The notes under the pieces: model-generated
What the model was told of the DNA's origin: nothing
The model's input: the letters and a program-made list of their open reading frames with translations, nothing else
The model's database searches: none
Shown here: piece after piece, positions 1 to 8,860 of the stretch
Numbering within the stretch: position 1 is the first letter of the stretch
Layout: every line of letters begins with the position of its first letter
Origin: CALMEH01 sp964548225
Lineage (GTDB): Bacteria; Acidobacteriota; Blastocatellia; Pyrinomonadales; Pyrinomonadaceae
Direction: 5' to 3'
Length of the DNA: 27,848 nt
Assembly: GCA_964548225.1 (NCBI GenBank)
Contig: CAZJQP010000069.1
Location: 1-27,848 of the forward strand
Program-made: the position numbers and the translations under genes

Positions 1-114
1 GTTTTCCGCCCATCAACGGGAATTTGGTATCAAATGAGAAGCACGGCGGGATTTGTGGCATTGCAGTTTGGAGTTTCGACGGATATTCCCACTCCAAACT
101 CTTTCGTGCCTTGA
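1..114 (+). CDS. C-terminal end of an FG-GAP/VCBS-type repeat protein (partial)
   Basis: Frame 1 is open from the window edge to TGA at 112-114 and gives 37 residues. They contain VFRPSTGIWY and, later, FGVSTDIPTP. This is the signature of the tandem beta-propeller-like repeats (FG-GAP/VCBS type, with AVFRPS-x-GTWY and QFG-x-x-x-D-x-P) found at the C-terminus of large secreted proteins of Acidobacteriota and relatives, and the short tail after the last repeat is also typical. The upstream part, including the domain that would show the protein's role, lies outside the window, so no function can be given. A strong terminator follows at 133-176. Confidence 0.72.
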   Translation, partial: VFRPSTGIWYQMRSTAGFVALQFGVSTDIPTPNSFVP

Positions 115-132
115 TAGGGTTAGTAAATAATG

Positions 133-180
133 AAAAAAGCGGGTTTAATTTTCTTTAAATTAAGCCGCTTTTTGTTTTTT
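133..180 (+). terminator. Rho-independent terminator of the FG-GAP repeat gene
   Basis: The arms AAAAAGCGG-TTTAATTT and AAATTAA-CCGCTTTTT pair around a short TCTT loop. A T-rich stretch to 180 follows. It begins about 20 bases after the stop codon at 112-114. Confidence 0.8.
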
Positions 181-214
181 CTGCAAAGGAATTTACTTGC
201 AAACGTCTTGATTA

Positions 215-266
215 GTTGCAAGCATCATAAACGGTGGCTTGCAACAGGCTCAACTCGGAGTAGAAT
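215..266 (+). promoter_or_regulatory. Candidate promoter with an overlapping inverted repeat upstream of the TPR gene
   Basis: A perfect 9-bp inverted repeat, GTTGCAAGC (215-223) and GCTTGCAAC (237-245), precedes the TPR gene. Its right arm overlaps a possible -35 box, TTGCAA (239-244). A 16-bp spacer separates this from a good -10 box, TAGAAT (261-266). A third CTTGCAA lies at 197-203. The arrangement would suit a dimeric regulator covering the -35 region, which is inference only. Confidence 0.4.
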
Positions 267-303
267 AGATACAGAAAATTTTCAGGAGTAAAATTAAAAT
301 AAG

Positions 304-2106
304 ATGCGTAACAAAAATCGTTTTTACGGCAAAGCCTTAACTTTGTTCATTTTTTTCAGTTTTTTAATCAGCAGTTTTCCGGTAAAAGCACAAAATGTTG
401 TTACTTCGGACGATCTTTCGGGTGGATTTATTGTTCGCAGTTCGGCAAAAGTTGTTCAGAAAAAAGTTGTTGCCAAAGTCTCTTCAAATATTAAACGCAT
501 CAGAACCAAAGTCGCGGATACGACCAAGCGAATCCGCAAACAAACTGTAATTGTTGCTAAAACTCAGCCAAAACGAACGAAAATTATTGAAGTAAATCCG
601 ACAGCGGTAGCAAAAGTCAACACTTCAACGAGCAAATCGAGAGAGGAAGGCTCGAAGATTTTTGCGGGAGTCGGAGAATATTTTTTGAATCGCGGCGAAA
701 TTGATAAGGCGGTTGAGGCTTTTCGAGAAGCGGCGTTAATGGACGAAAAAAACATCGCGGCAAGACAAGGTTTCAGCGAAGCTCTGACACAAAAAGGCAA
801 TTCGCTTCTCGAAGCGGATGATCAAGTTAAAGCCCGCTCTTATTTTCTCGAAGCGATAAAATATAACGAACTTAATGCCGGTGCATTTGCGGGTTTGGGT
901 GAAGTTTATGATTTGACGAATGAAAATGATAAAGCCCTTGATAGTTATAAAAAAGCGATTGCTTTAGATCCGAGTTTAACTGAAATTTATGGTTCGCTCG
1001 GCATTTTGTATTATCAGAAAGGTGAAATTTCAGAAGCTGATTCATACATCACAAAGGCTTTGGAAACTAGCGGCGACAACGCCGAAACGCAATTTTTCGT
1101 CGGGTTGGTGCGTTTCAAACAAAACCGTTTGCCGGATGCGATCAAAGCGTTTCAGACTGCTGTTAAACTCGACCCTGATTATTCTGAAGCCTACTATTAT
1201 CTTGGCGAATCATATGACCAATCGGGCAAAAATGCCGAAGCGATTGCAGCATATAAAGAAGCTGTTCGCATCAATCCGAAATATGTCGAAGCGTGGTTTG
1301 ATTTGGGAGTAGCGTATAACAACGGAGAAAAATACGAGGAAGCTGTTACGGCATATAAAGAAGCGATTAAATTGCGAAACAGTTTCGGTGAAGCCTATTC
1401 GAATCTGGGAGATGTTTATCGGCAGTTAAATAAATTCGACGAAGCCGTCAGTGCATATCGTTTGGCGACTACTTTTATCAAAGATGATGCCGAACTTTAC
1501 ACGAATTTCGGTTTGTCGGCGGCGCGGCTTGCTCTTGATCCTACGCGGCGGTCTTTTTGGAATTCAGCAATTGAAAATTTCAAAAAAGCACTCGAAATAA
1601 AGCCGGATTTCATCAACTACTCAAATGTTGGCTGGGCATATTTGAATGCAGCGCAAAGTGATTTTACATTTAATTTGAAAACCGATGCCGAAAGCAAACT
1701 CCAACTTGCCAAACCGTATCTCTTGGAAGCACTCAAGTTAAACGATAAGTTTGCGGCTTCGTATTTCAACTTAGGTATGGTGCAGTCGGACTTAAACGAA
1801 ACAAAAGATGCAATTCAATCGCTTAAACGCGCCAATGAATTGCGAAAGGATTGGATTCCGGCTTTGAATGAACTCGGTATTGCCTATCGCAATGATAATG
1901 ATTTTGACAATGCCGCCAAACAATTTAAGCGAGTTTTGGAAATTGATGAAACCTTTGCGAGTGCAATTTTCAATCTCGGCGAAACCGAATTTCAGCGTAA
2001 AAACATAAACGAGGCAAAAAAAGCGTATCAAAAACTTTTGAAACTCGGTCAAAATCAACTTGCATTGCGTCTTGACCTGATTTCAAAAGGTGCAGTGAAA
2101 AAATAA
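304..2106 (+). CDS. Secreted tetratricopeptide repeat (TPR) protein
   Basis: This 600-residue protein starts with a clear signal peptide: a basic start, a hydrophobic run at about residues 11-25, and likely cleavage after FPVKA at residue 29. A Lys/Arg-rich linker (about 45-95) follows, then about a dozen TPR units from about residue 115 to the end. The units show the usual A-x-x-x-Y/F...A...P spacing, for example YKKAIALDP and YKEAVRINP. TPR arrays are protein-binding scaffolds, and no enzymatic domain is present. It probably acts in the periplasm or at the envelope. The ATG at 304 is the first possible start, because an in-frame stop lies at 295-297. An AGGAG sits about 14 bases upstream, farther away than usual. 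The binding partner cannot be told from the sequence. Confidence 0.9.
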   Translation: MRNKNRFYGKALTLFIFFSFLISSFPVKAQNVVTSDDLSGGFIVRSSAKVVQKKVVAKVSSNIKRIRTKVADTTKRIRKQTVIVAKTQPKRTKIIEVNPTAVAKVNTSTSKSREEGSKIFAGVGEYFLNRGEIDKAVEAFREAALMDEKNIAARQGFSEALTQKGNSLLEADDQVKARSYFLEAIKYNELNAGAFAGLGEVYDLTNENDKALDSYKKAIALDPSLTEIYGSLGILYYQKGEISEADSYITKALETSGDNAETQFFVGLVRFKQNRLPDAIKAFQTAVKLDPDYSEAYYYLGESYDQSGKNAEAIAAYKEAVRINPKYVEAWFDLGVAYNNGEKYEEAVTAYKEAIKLRNSFGEAYSNLGDVYRQLNKFDEAVSAYRLATTFIKDDAELYTNFGLSAARLALDPTRRSFWNSAIENFKKALEIKPDFINYSNVGWAYLNAAQSDFTFNLKTDAESKLQLAKPYLLEALKLNDKFAASYFNLGMVQSDLNETKDAIQSLKRANELRKDWIPALNELGIAYRNDNDFDNAAKQFKRVLEIDETFASAIFNLGETEFQRKNINEAKKAYQKLLKLGQNQLALRLDLISKGAVKK

Positions 2107-2196
2107 AAAAAGGTAATTGCTGTAAATTAACACTTACAAGGAAAGCAGATTTATTAAAAATAAGGCTGTTTGAAAACTTTGAAAAAGATGATTAAA

Positions 2197-2271
2197 TACC
2201 AAGACGCACTCAAAATAGTCGTGAAATTAACTGCATTTGACACGTTTATTTAGTATGCGTCTTGGTTTTTT
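2197..2271 (+). terminator. Terminator-like long hairpin between the TPR gene and murB
   Basis: CCAAGACGCA (2199-2208) pairs with TGCGTCTTGG (2256-2265) and is followed by seven T. The loop is long (47 bases) and can itself pair weakly (CGTG with CACG). Position and T-run fit termination of the TPR transcript. The rest of 2107-2370 is AT-rich and shows no gene. Confidence 0.6.
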
Positions 2272-2370
2272 TGATTTCTCACACAGTTTGCAACGTATTA
2301 TTTGTGATTAAGCCTTTGGACAATAGTTAAGTAACTGTAATTTGGGATTAATGGAAAAAAATAAAACTCA

Positions 2371-3393
2371 ATGAAATTTAATTTGAAAATCGAAGAAGGT
2401 GTGCCTTTAGCTGATTTGACAACCTTGAAAATCGGCGGCAAGGCACGCCTTTTTGTCCGCGCCGAAAGCGAGGAACAAGTTTTCAATGCCTTTAGTTTTG
2501 CCGATGAAAATGATATTCCTTTGGTAATTTTAGGAGGCGGCAGCAATGTTTTAATTTCTGATGCGGGTTTTGACGGACTTGTTTTGCAAATTGGATTGAA
2601 AGGAATTCAAGTTAAAGAAAATATTATCACAGCGCAAGCGGGCGAAGATTGGGATGAATTCGTTAAATTTTGCGTAGGAGAAAAATTAGCCGGAATCGAA
2701 TGTTTAAGTGGAATTCCGGGGTTTGTCGGCGCGGTTCCTGTTCAAAATGTCGGAGCTTACGGTCAGGAAGTTTCAGAAACCATTACAAAAGTTCGTGTTT
2801 TCGACCGCAAATCGAAGCAAATCCTAGAACTTGGAAATACCGATTGTAAATTTGCATATCGTTCGAGCATTTTCAACACAACCGACAAAAACCGTTTCAT
2901 CGTTTTAGCAGTCGAATTTAATTTGATCACAGACGGGAAACCGAAAATTGTTTATAAAGATTTGAAAGAAGTTTTTGTAGGAAAACGCCCGAATCTGCAA
3001 CGCACACGCGAAGCAGTCTTAAAAATTCGCCGCGCTAAATCAATGGTTATTGATGAAAATGATTTAAATTCCAGAAGTGCAGGTTCATTTTTCAAAAATC
3101 CGATTGTCGAAATTGATCAGCTCAAAGAATTGCCGGAAAATACGCCGAATTTCAAAGTTGACGACCGGCGCATTAAAATTCCCGCCGCGTGGCTCATAGA
3201 AAATGCCGGTTTTCAAAAAGGTTATAAAAAAGAAAATGCCGGATTATCGGAAAATCATACGCTCGCGCTGATCAATCGCGGCGGCGCAAGTGCGAGAGAA
3301 ATAATTGCTCTAAAAGATGAAATTCAATCCAAAGTAAAAGCAAAATTCAACATAGAACTTGTTCCTGAGCCGATTTTTATTGGTTTTGAATAA
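2371..3393 (+). CDS. murB: UDP-N-acetylenolpyruvoylglucosamine reductase (MurB)
   Basis: MurB is a cytoplasmic FAD enzyme that uses NADPH to reduce UDP-GlcNAc-enolpyruvate to UDP-N-acetylmuramate, an early step of peptidoglycan precursor synthesis. At 340 residues it has the normal length for the family. Visible signatures are the FAD-binding GGGSNVLI (about residue 55), GIPGFVGAVPVQNVGAYGQE (about 115-135), YRSSIF (about 170), SAGSFFKNP, which carries the serine proton donor (about 230), and near the end LVPEPIFIG with the conserved Glu. The YRSSIF loop and C-terminal layout resemble the E. coli-like type I enzyme. No other mur gene is adjacent, so it is probably its own transcription unit. 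A good Shine-Dalgarno sequence is not visible, and a 7-codon reading frame ends inside its start codon (see findings). Confidence 0.97.
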   Translation: MKFNLKIEEGVPLADLTTLKIGGKARLFVRAESEEQVFNAFSFADENDIPLVILGGGSNVLISDAGFDGLVLQIGLKGIQVKENIITAQAGEDWDEFVKFCVGEKLAGIECLSGIPGFVGAVPVQNVGAYGQEVSETITKVRVFDRKSKQILELGNTDCKFAYRSSIFNTTDKNRFIVLAVEFNLITDGKPKIVYKDLKEVFVGKRPNLQRTREAVLKIRRAKSMVIDENDLNSRSAGSFFKNPIVEIDQLKELPENTPNFKVDDRRIKIPAAWLIENAGFQKGYKKENAGLSENHTLALINRGGASAREIIALKDEIQSKVKAKFNIELVPEPIFIGFE

Positions 3394-3398
3394 TAAAA

Positions 3399-3442
3399 AA
3401 GAAAACCGCCAAGAACTCGTGTAAAATCTTGACGGTTTTCTT
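3399..3442 (+). terminator. Rho-independent terminator of murB
   Basis: AAGAAAACCGCCAAGA and TCTTGACGGTTTTCTT form a 16-bp stem with one wobble pair around a 12-base loop. It lies directly after the murB stop codon. The right arm supplies the T-rich end. Confidence 0.8.
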
Positions 3443-3517
3443 AACCATCCGACCAAGATGGTTAGATGAGGTATTAGAGGAAGTGAAGTTATATGGATAT
3501 TTTTCCTCTTCTGATAC
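3443..3517. other. Two further hairpins downstream of murB
   Basis: Hairpin one is AACCATC (3443-3449) with GATGGTT (3457-3463). Hairpin two is GTATTAGAGGAA (3471-3482) with TTCCTCTTCTGATAC (3503-3517), with a 3-base bulge. They follow the murB terminator directly. A role as processing site, 3' stabiliser or leftover repeat cannot be decided. Confidence 0.35.
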
Positions 3518-3802
3518 ATAACGCACCGTTTGGAGAAAAAAAGTAACAAAAAAAATTAATTATTTAAAATAATTCGAAAAAATCTTGTAAAATTATCAAT
3601 TTCGTGATGCAATAATCTTGCTGCAAACTGTAATAACCGACCTAAAAAGTTTTTCCTTCCATTGAAATTAAAATTTGTATTTTTTTACTGAATGGCTGCA
3701 CTTAAAAGATGGGGGAAAATAACAAATCATAAAATTTTGCAGTGATAGATTTGTTAAAAAAAACAATTTTACTGCCAAGTCGAAAAAAAGGAGAAAATTA
3801 TT
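3518..3802. other. AT-rich non-coding leader upstream of the haloperoxidase gene
   Basis: I see no gene, RNA or clear promoter consensus here. The stretch is strongly AT-rich with several A- and T-runs. It ends in the ribosome binding site AAGGAG just before the ATG at 3803. It probably holds the promoter and 5' leader of the haloperoxidase gene. Confidence 0.4.
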
Positions 3803-5503
3803 ATGAATGAAGATGTCAAAAAAGAATTGTCAGAGGAAAATAAACCTGACAGGCGAAAATTTTTGGGCAAAATAGGCAAAGCCGCTGTCGGCATAACTGC
3901 TGCCGCCACGATTGTTCCTTATTTTGAACCGAAAGGGAAAATCTTCGGACAAAACAGCCGTAGCACGATTCCGGGTTTCGACCCGCGCCGAGCAGGGAAA
4001 TGTATGCAACTCAGAATGAATGCGGCAGAGGCAAATTATCTGAATACTTCAAGTTTTCCGCGCATAAATAACGGCGATGAAGGATTGTATCCGAACAAAA
4101 TTGGCAATTATTCCAAAGGATTGCCGCATCAAGCAAACGGCGAAGTTGATTTGAATGCGTATAATGCACTTGTTAATGCTTTGGCTACCCAAAGTCCTAC
4201 CCATTTCGAGCAAATTCCGCTTGGCGGCACAGTTAAGTTGACCAATCCGCAATGTGGGCTGGCATTTGATATGGAAGGCGCAGATTCTTTCAGCTTTGTC
4301 CAACCGCCTGCACCTGCTTTTGCGAGCCGCGAAATTGCCGCCGAAATTGCTGAAAATTATTGGATGGCTCTGTTGCGCGACGTGCCTTTTACGAATTACA
4401 CGAGCAATGCAATTGCAACCGCCGCCGCCGCCGATTTGACACTTTTCGGAGCAGACTTTAAAGGTGCAAAAGAACCGAACGGAACGGTTTCGCCGAATCT
4501 TCTTTTTCGCGGACTTACAGCGGGCGACAAAGCCGGACCTTATATGTCGCAGTTTTGGTATCAACCGTGCTTTTTCGGCGCAAATGAAGTAAATCAAAAA
4601 ATCAAAACCGTTCTTGGCGTGGGCAATGGCGGCGCGAATTATATGACCGATTTTGCAAGCTGGCTTTCGATTCAAAACGGCGTTGCGCCTCCGAGCGGCG
4701 ACATTTTTGACCCGACGTTTAGGTATATGCGAAACGGACGCGACCTTGGTCAATGGGTTCATATTGACGTTTTGTTTCAAGGCTATTTTCAAGCGTTTTT
4801 GTGCATTGCCGGAATGGGTGTTCCGTTTGACGCGGGAAATCCATATACAAATTCGGTAACGCAAAATGGTTTCGGAACATTCGGCGGACCGCACATTGCG
4901 ACGCTTTTATGCGAAGTTTCAACTCGTGCGCTGAAAGCGGTTTGGAATCAAAAATGGCTTGTTCACCGACGACTGCGACCGGAAGTTTTTGCCGCCCGTG
5001 TTCATCGGACGCTTTACAACAGCGCAAATTATCCGGTTCATCCTGATATTTTAACTTCGATAAATACAAACACACGGCTCGGCGGATTTTTGCCAGCCGG
5101 AAACGCGCTTTTGCCGATGGCTTTCCCTGAAGGCTCACCAACGCATCCGGCTTACGGTGCAGGACACGCCACAGTTGCAGGCGCGTGTGTAACTATTTTG
5201 AAAGCGTGGTTTGACGAATCTTTTGTTATTCCGAATCCGGTTGTGCCTGATGCAAACGGTTTGAATTTAGTCCCATATTCGGGCGACACTCTGACGGTTG
5301 GCGGTGAGCTAAACAAAATCGCTTCGAATGTCGCTAACGGTAGAAACATCGCCGGAGTTCATTGGCGTTCCGACGCAACCGAATCGCTGAAATTGGGCGA
5401 AGCGATTGCCATCAGTATTTTGAAAGACCAAAAGGCTTGCTACAACGAGATTTTCAATGGCTTTTCGGTAACGAAATTCGACGGCACGACGATTATCGTT
5501 TAA
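3803..5503 (+). CDS. Tat-exported vanadium-dependent haloperoxidase-like protein (PAP2 superfamily)
   Basis: This 566-residue protein belongs to the vanadium haloperoxidase / PAP2 fold. Active members use vanadate and H2O2 to oxidise halides. The N-terminus has a twin-arginine signal, DRRKFLGK at residues 16-23 followed by a hydrophobic stretch, so it should be exported folded. The vanadate pocket is recognisable: K384 and R392 in KWLVHRRLRPE, with seven residues between them as in algal bromoperoxidases; H455 in HPAYGAGHATVAG; and R514 with H520 in GRNIAGVHWRSDA. The residue two before H455, which is Ser in the classical PSGH motif, is Ala here (GAGH). A strong AAGGAG precedes the ATG. It is likely monocistronic, with a long hairpin at 5517-5583 downstream. 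Halide specificity cannot be read from the sequence, and a phosphatase-like activity is an alternative. Confidence 0.9.
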   Translation: MNEDVKKELSEENKPDRRKFLGKIGKAAVGITAAATIVPYFEPKGKIFGQNSRSTIPGFDPRRAGKCMQLRMNAAEANYLNTSSFPRINNGDEGLYPNKIGNYSKGLPHQANGEVDLNAYNALVNALATQSPTHFEQIPLGGTVKLTNPQCGLAFDMEGADSFSFVQPPAPAFASREIAAEIAENYWMALLRDVPFTNYTSNAIATAAAADLTLFGADFKGAKEPNGTVSPNLLFRGLTAGDKAGPYMSQFWYQPCFFGANEVNQKIKTVLGVGNGGANYMTDFASWLSIQNGVAPPSGDIFDPTFRYMRNGRDLGQWVHIDVLFQGYFQAFLCIAGMGVPFDAGNPYTNSVTQNGFGTFGGPHIATLLCEVSTRALKAVWNQKWLVHRRLRPEVFAARVHRTLYNSANYPVHPDILTSINTNTRLGGFLPAGNALLPMAFPEGSPTHPAYGAGHATVAGACVTILKAWFDESFVIPNPVVPDANGLNLVPYSGDTLTVGGELNKIASNVANGRNIAGVHWRSDATESLKLGEAIAISILKDQKACYNEIFNGFSVTKFDGTTIIV

Positions 5504-5516
5504 ACATTAACTAATA

Positions 5517-5583
5517 CAGAAACGCGCAAGAAATAAGGGTGTCTTTCTTTTGGACTGACACGCTTATTTCTTGCGCGTTTCTG
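5517..5583. terminator. Very long hairpin between the haloperoxidase gene and carB
   Basis: CAGAAACGCGCAAGAAATAA (5517-5536) pairs without mismatch with its complement ending at 5583. The stem continues with only a 2-base mismatch (GG against CG) to TGTC and GACA, so it spans about 27 bp. A T7 run follows about 10 bases later (5593-5599). Position suggests termination of the haloperoxidase transcript, but the stem is much longer than needed. Confidence 0.6.
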
Positions 5584-5606
5584 CATTGGAACTTTTTTTG
5601 TATAAT
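5578..5606 (+). promoter_or_regulatory. Candidate carB promoter
   Basis: A consensus -10 box TATAAT lies at 5601-5606. The matching -35 position holds only a weak TTTCTG (5578-5583), which overlaps the hairpin arm. Transcription would begin near 5613, leaving a leader of about 20 bases with no clear Shine-Dalgarno sequence. Confidence 0.4.
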
Positions 5607-5632
5607 CAAAGATTTGAAACGCAACAATTAAA

Positions 5633-8600
5633 ATGCCAAAACGAACAGATATACATAAAATCTTAATCATCGGTTCAGGTCCGATTGTTATTGGTCAGGC
5701 TTGTGAATTTGATTATTCGGGAACGCAAGCCTGCCGCGCTTTGAAACAGGAAGGTTTCGAGGTTGTTCTCGTAAATTCAAATCCGGCGACGATTATGACC
5801 GATCCCGAAATTGCCGATAAAACTTACATTGAACCACTGACAGTTGAAACGGTTTCGGCGATTATCGAAAAAGAAAAACCTGACGCACTTTTGCCGACAG
5901 TTGGTGGTCAGACAGGTTTGAATTTGTCGGTTGAACTTTACGAGCAAGGAGTTTTGGACAAATTCGGCGTGAAATTGATTGGCGCAAACGTCGAATCAAT
6001 CAAAGTTGGGGAAGACCGCGAGCTTTTCAAAAAAGCGATGGACGAAATCGGCATTCCGTCGGCAAAAGGCGGTTTCGCACACACTTGGGAAGAAGCAAAA
6101 AAGATTGTCGAAACGACAGGTTATCCGGCGATTATTCGTCCTGCATTTACATTGGGCGGAACAGGCGGCGGAACGGCTTATAATCCCGAAGAATTTGAAG
6201 AAATTGTCGAAAGAGGATTGAGTGCGTCGCCGATTTCGCAGGTTTTGATTGAAGAATCTATTTTGGGCTGGAAAGAATACGAACTCGAAGTAATGCGCGA
6301 TCTTAATGATAATGTCGTAATTATTTGTTCGATTGAAAATTTCGATCCGATGGGCGTTCACACCGGCGATTCGATTACGGTTGCACCCGCGCAAACCTTG
6401 ACAGATGTTGAATATCAGCGTTTAAGAGATATGTCAATCGCCTGTATTCGCAAAGTCGGCGTTGAGACCGGCGGCTCGAATATTCAGTTTGCAGTTAATC
6501 CCGAAAACGGCGACGTGCGAATTATCGAAATGAATCCGCGTGTTTCGCGTTCTTCGGCTTTAGCTTCAAAAGCGACAGGTTTTCCGATTGCAAAAATCGC
6601 CGCAAAATTGGCAGTTGGTTATACTTTGGACGAAATCCCGAACGATATTACAAAGAAGACTCCGGCGAGCTTTGAACCGACGATTGATTATGTCGTAACG
6701 AAAATTCCGAAATGGGCATTTGAGAAATTTCCCGGTGCAGAGGACGTTTTGGGAACACAAATGAAATCCGTCGGCGAGGTAATGGCAATCGGCAGAACCT
6801 TTAAGGAATCGCTTTTCAAAGGATTGCGTTCATTGGAAGCCGTTAAGCCTTTAAGATTAGAAGGCATTCCCGATTACGTTTTACAGCAGAAGTTGGCGCG
6901 TCCGAATTCAAATCGTTTTTCGTATTTGACTTATGCACTTCGGAACGGTTATTCGATTGAGGAAATTCATCGTTTGACGAAAATTGATCCTTGGTTTCTC
7001 GAACAATTACAAGAAGTTATGCAACTTCAAGCGCGGATTGACGGACGTGCTTTAAACGATGTTCCGAGCGAAGTCTTACGCACCGCGAAAGAGTTTGCTT
7101 TGAGCGACAGACGAATTTCTTATTTGACCAATTCAACCGAAAACGAAGTTCGTGAACAACGCAAAAATCTCGATATAAAACCTGTTTATAAACGAGTTGA
7201 CACCTGCGGCGCGGAGTTTGAATCGCACACGCCTTATCTTTATTCGACTTATGAAGAAGAATGCGAAGCCGAACCGACAACACGGCGAAAAATTATGATT
7301 TTAGGTTCGGGACCGAATCGAATCGGGCAGGGAATCGAGTTTGATTATTGCTGTTGCCACGCATCATTCGCGCTTCGAGATGCTGATTTTGAAACAATTA
7401 TGGTCAATTGCAATCCTGAAACCGTTTCGACCGATTACGATACTTCTGACCGTTTATATTTTGAGCCTTTGACGTTTGAAGATGTGATGAACATCATCGA
7501 AACCGAACAACCGGAAGGAGTAATTGTCCAATTCGGCGGACAAACGCCTTTAAATTTGGCAGACAGATTGCACAACGCCGGAGTTCCGATTATCGGAACA
7601 ACGCCTGATTCGATTGATTTGGCAGAAGACAGAAAAAGATTTTCGGCACTTTTGCAAGATTTAACAATTCCGCAACCTGAAAACGGAACTGCCGTGTCAT
7701 CTGAAGAAGCAAAAGCAATCGCAAATAAAATCGGTTATCCGGTTGTTGTGCGTCCGTCCTTTGTTCTTGGCGGACGTGCGATGGCAATTGTTTATGATGA
7801 ACAAACTTTGGACGAATATATGCGTTCAGCGGTTGATGCTTCGCCGGAAAAGCCGATTTTGATTGATAAATTCCTTGAACGCGCCGTTGAAATTGATGTT
7901 GATGCTTTGGCAGATGAAACGGCTGTCGTAATTTGCGGAATTCAGGAACATATTGAAGAAGCCGGCATTCATTCCGGCGATTCTTCGAGCGTTTTGCCCG
8001 CACAAAGAATTTTGCCGGAACATCTTGAAACCATTAAACACTACACAAACAATCTTGCTAAAGCATTAAAAGTCGTCGGTTTAATGAATTTGCAATTAGC
8101 AATAAAAGACGACCGCGTTTATGTCATTGAAGTCAATCCGAGAGCTTCGCGCACCGTTCCTTTTGTGGCAAAAGCGACGGGAATTCCGCTGGCAAAAATC
8201 GCATCTTTGATAATGTCCGGCGCGAAACGATTAGCCGAATTCGATTTGCCCGAAATTTTGAATGTTCCAAGGATTTTTGTTAAATCACCTGTGTTTCCCT
8301 TCAAAAAATTTGCCGGAGTTGATCCCATTTTAGGACCTGAAATGCACTCGACAGGCGAAGTTATGGGCGTTGGTGAAACTTTCGGCGAGGCTTTCGGCAA
8401 AGCGATGGAAGGAGCATTTATAACTTTGCCTATGAGAGGCAAAGCCTTCATCTCTGTCAATGATTCCGACAAAGGTCAAGCGGTTATTCTCGCCCGAAGA
8501 TTGAAAAATCTCGGTTTCGATTTAGTCGCCACCTACGGCACAACCAAACGTCTCCAAGAAGTCGGCTTAAATTGCGAAACGGTCTTTAAAGTCAACGAAG

Positions 8601-8860
8601 GTCGTCCGAATATTGCCGATTTAATTAAACAAGGCGAAATTTCATTAATCATAAACACACCGCTTGGAAAGACATCACATTACGACGAAAAGGCTATTCG
8701 CAAATCCGCTTTGCAATTCAACGTCCCGACAGTAACAACCATCACCGGCGCAGAGGCTTTAATCGAAGCTATCGGATTCAAATTAAACGGAGATAAGATT
8801 ACTGTTAGAAGTTTGCAAGAAATTCACGAAAACAATAAGACTGAAATTGCCAACGGTTAA
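5633..8860 (+). CDS. carB: Carbamoyl-phosphate synthase large subunit (CarB)
   Basis: CarB makes carbamoyl phosphate from bicarbonate, two ATP and ammonia, the ammonia being channelled from glutamine by the small subunit CarA. The product feeds pyrimidine and arginine synthesis. The 1075-residue length is normal. The first half (about 1-400) has IGSGPIVIGQACEFDYSGTQ and the ATP-grasp domain. A helical oligomerisation domain (about 400-550) follows. The second half (about 552-935) repeats the pattern with ILGSGPNRIGQGIEFDYCCC. The last part (about 936-1075) is the MGS-like allosteric domain, from GKAFISVNDSDKGQA to the end. Both ATP-grasp halves look intact. carA is not in the window, so the subunits are not encoded side by side here. 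Confidence 0.98.
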   Translation: MPKRTDIHKILIIGSGPIVIGQACEFDYSGTQACRALKQEGFEVVLVNSNPATIMTDPEIADKTYIEPLTVETVSAIIEKEKPDALLPTVGGQTGLNLSVELYEQGVLDKFGVKLIGANVESIKVGEDRELFKKAMDEIGIPSAKGGFAHTWEEAKKIVETTGYPAIIRPAFTLGGTGGGTAYNPEEFEEIVERGLSASPISQVLIEESILGWKEYELEVMRDLNDNVVIICSIENFDPMGVHTGDSITVAPAQTLTDVEYQRLRDMSIACIRKVGVETGGSNIQFAVNPENGDVRIIEMNPRVSRSSALASKATGFPIAKIAAKLAVGYTLDEIPNDITKKTPASFEPTIDYVVTKIPKWAFEKFPGAEDVLGTQMKSVGEVMAIGRTFKESLFKGLRSLEAVKPLRLEGIPDYVLQQKLARPNSNRFSYLTYALRNGYSIEEIHRLTKIDPWFLEQLQEVMQLQARIDGRALNDVPSEVLRTAKEFALSDRRISYLTNSTENEVREQRKNLDIKPVYKRVDTCGAEFESHTPYLYSTYEEECEAEPTTRRKIMILGSGPNRIGQGIEFDYCCCHASFALRDADFETIMVNCNPETVSTDYDTSDRLYFEPLTFEDVMNIIETEQPEGVIVQFGGQTPLNLADRLHNAGVPIIGTTPDSIDLAEDRKRFSALLQDLTIPQPENGTAVSSEEAKAIANKIGYPVVVRPSFVLGGRAMAIVYDEQTLDEYMRSAVDASPEKPILIDKFLERAVEIDVDALADETAVVICGIQEHIEEAGIHSGDSSSVLPAQRILPEHLETIKHYTNNLAKALKVVGLMNLQLAIKDDRVYVIEVNPRASRTVPFVAKATGIPLAKIASLIMSGAKRLAEFDLPEILNVPRIFVKSPVFPFKKFAGVDPILGPEMHSTGEVMGVGETFGEAFGKAMEGAFITLPMRGKAFISVNDSDKGQAVILARRLKNLGFDLVATYGTTKRLQEVGLNCETVFKVNEGRPNIADLIKQGEISLIINTPLGKTSHYDEKAIRKSALQFNVPTVTTITGAEALIEAIGFKLNGDKITVRSLQEIHENNKTEIANG

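Noticed and set aside
4049..4894. Long open frame (281 codons) antisense to the haloperoxidase gene
   Set aside because: It is composed of Arg/Ile/Lys-rich sequence typical of the complementary strand of a real gene, and lies entirely inside a well-supported coding region.
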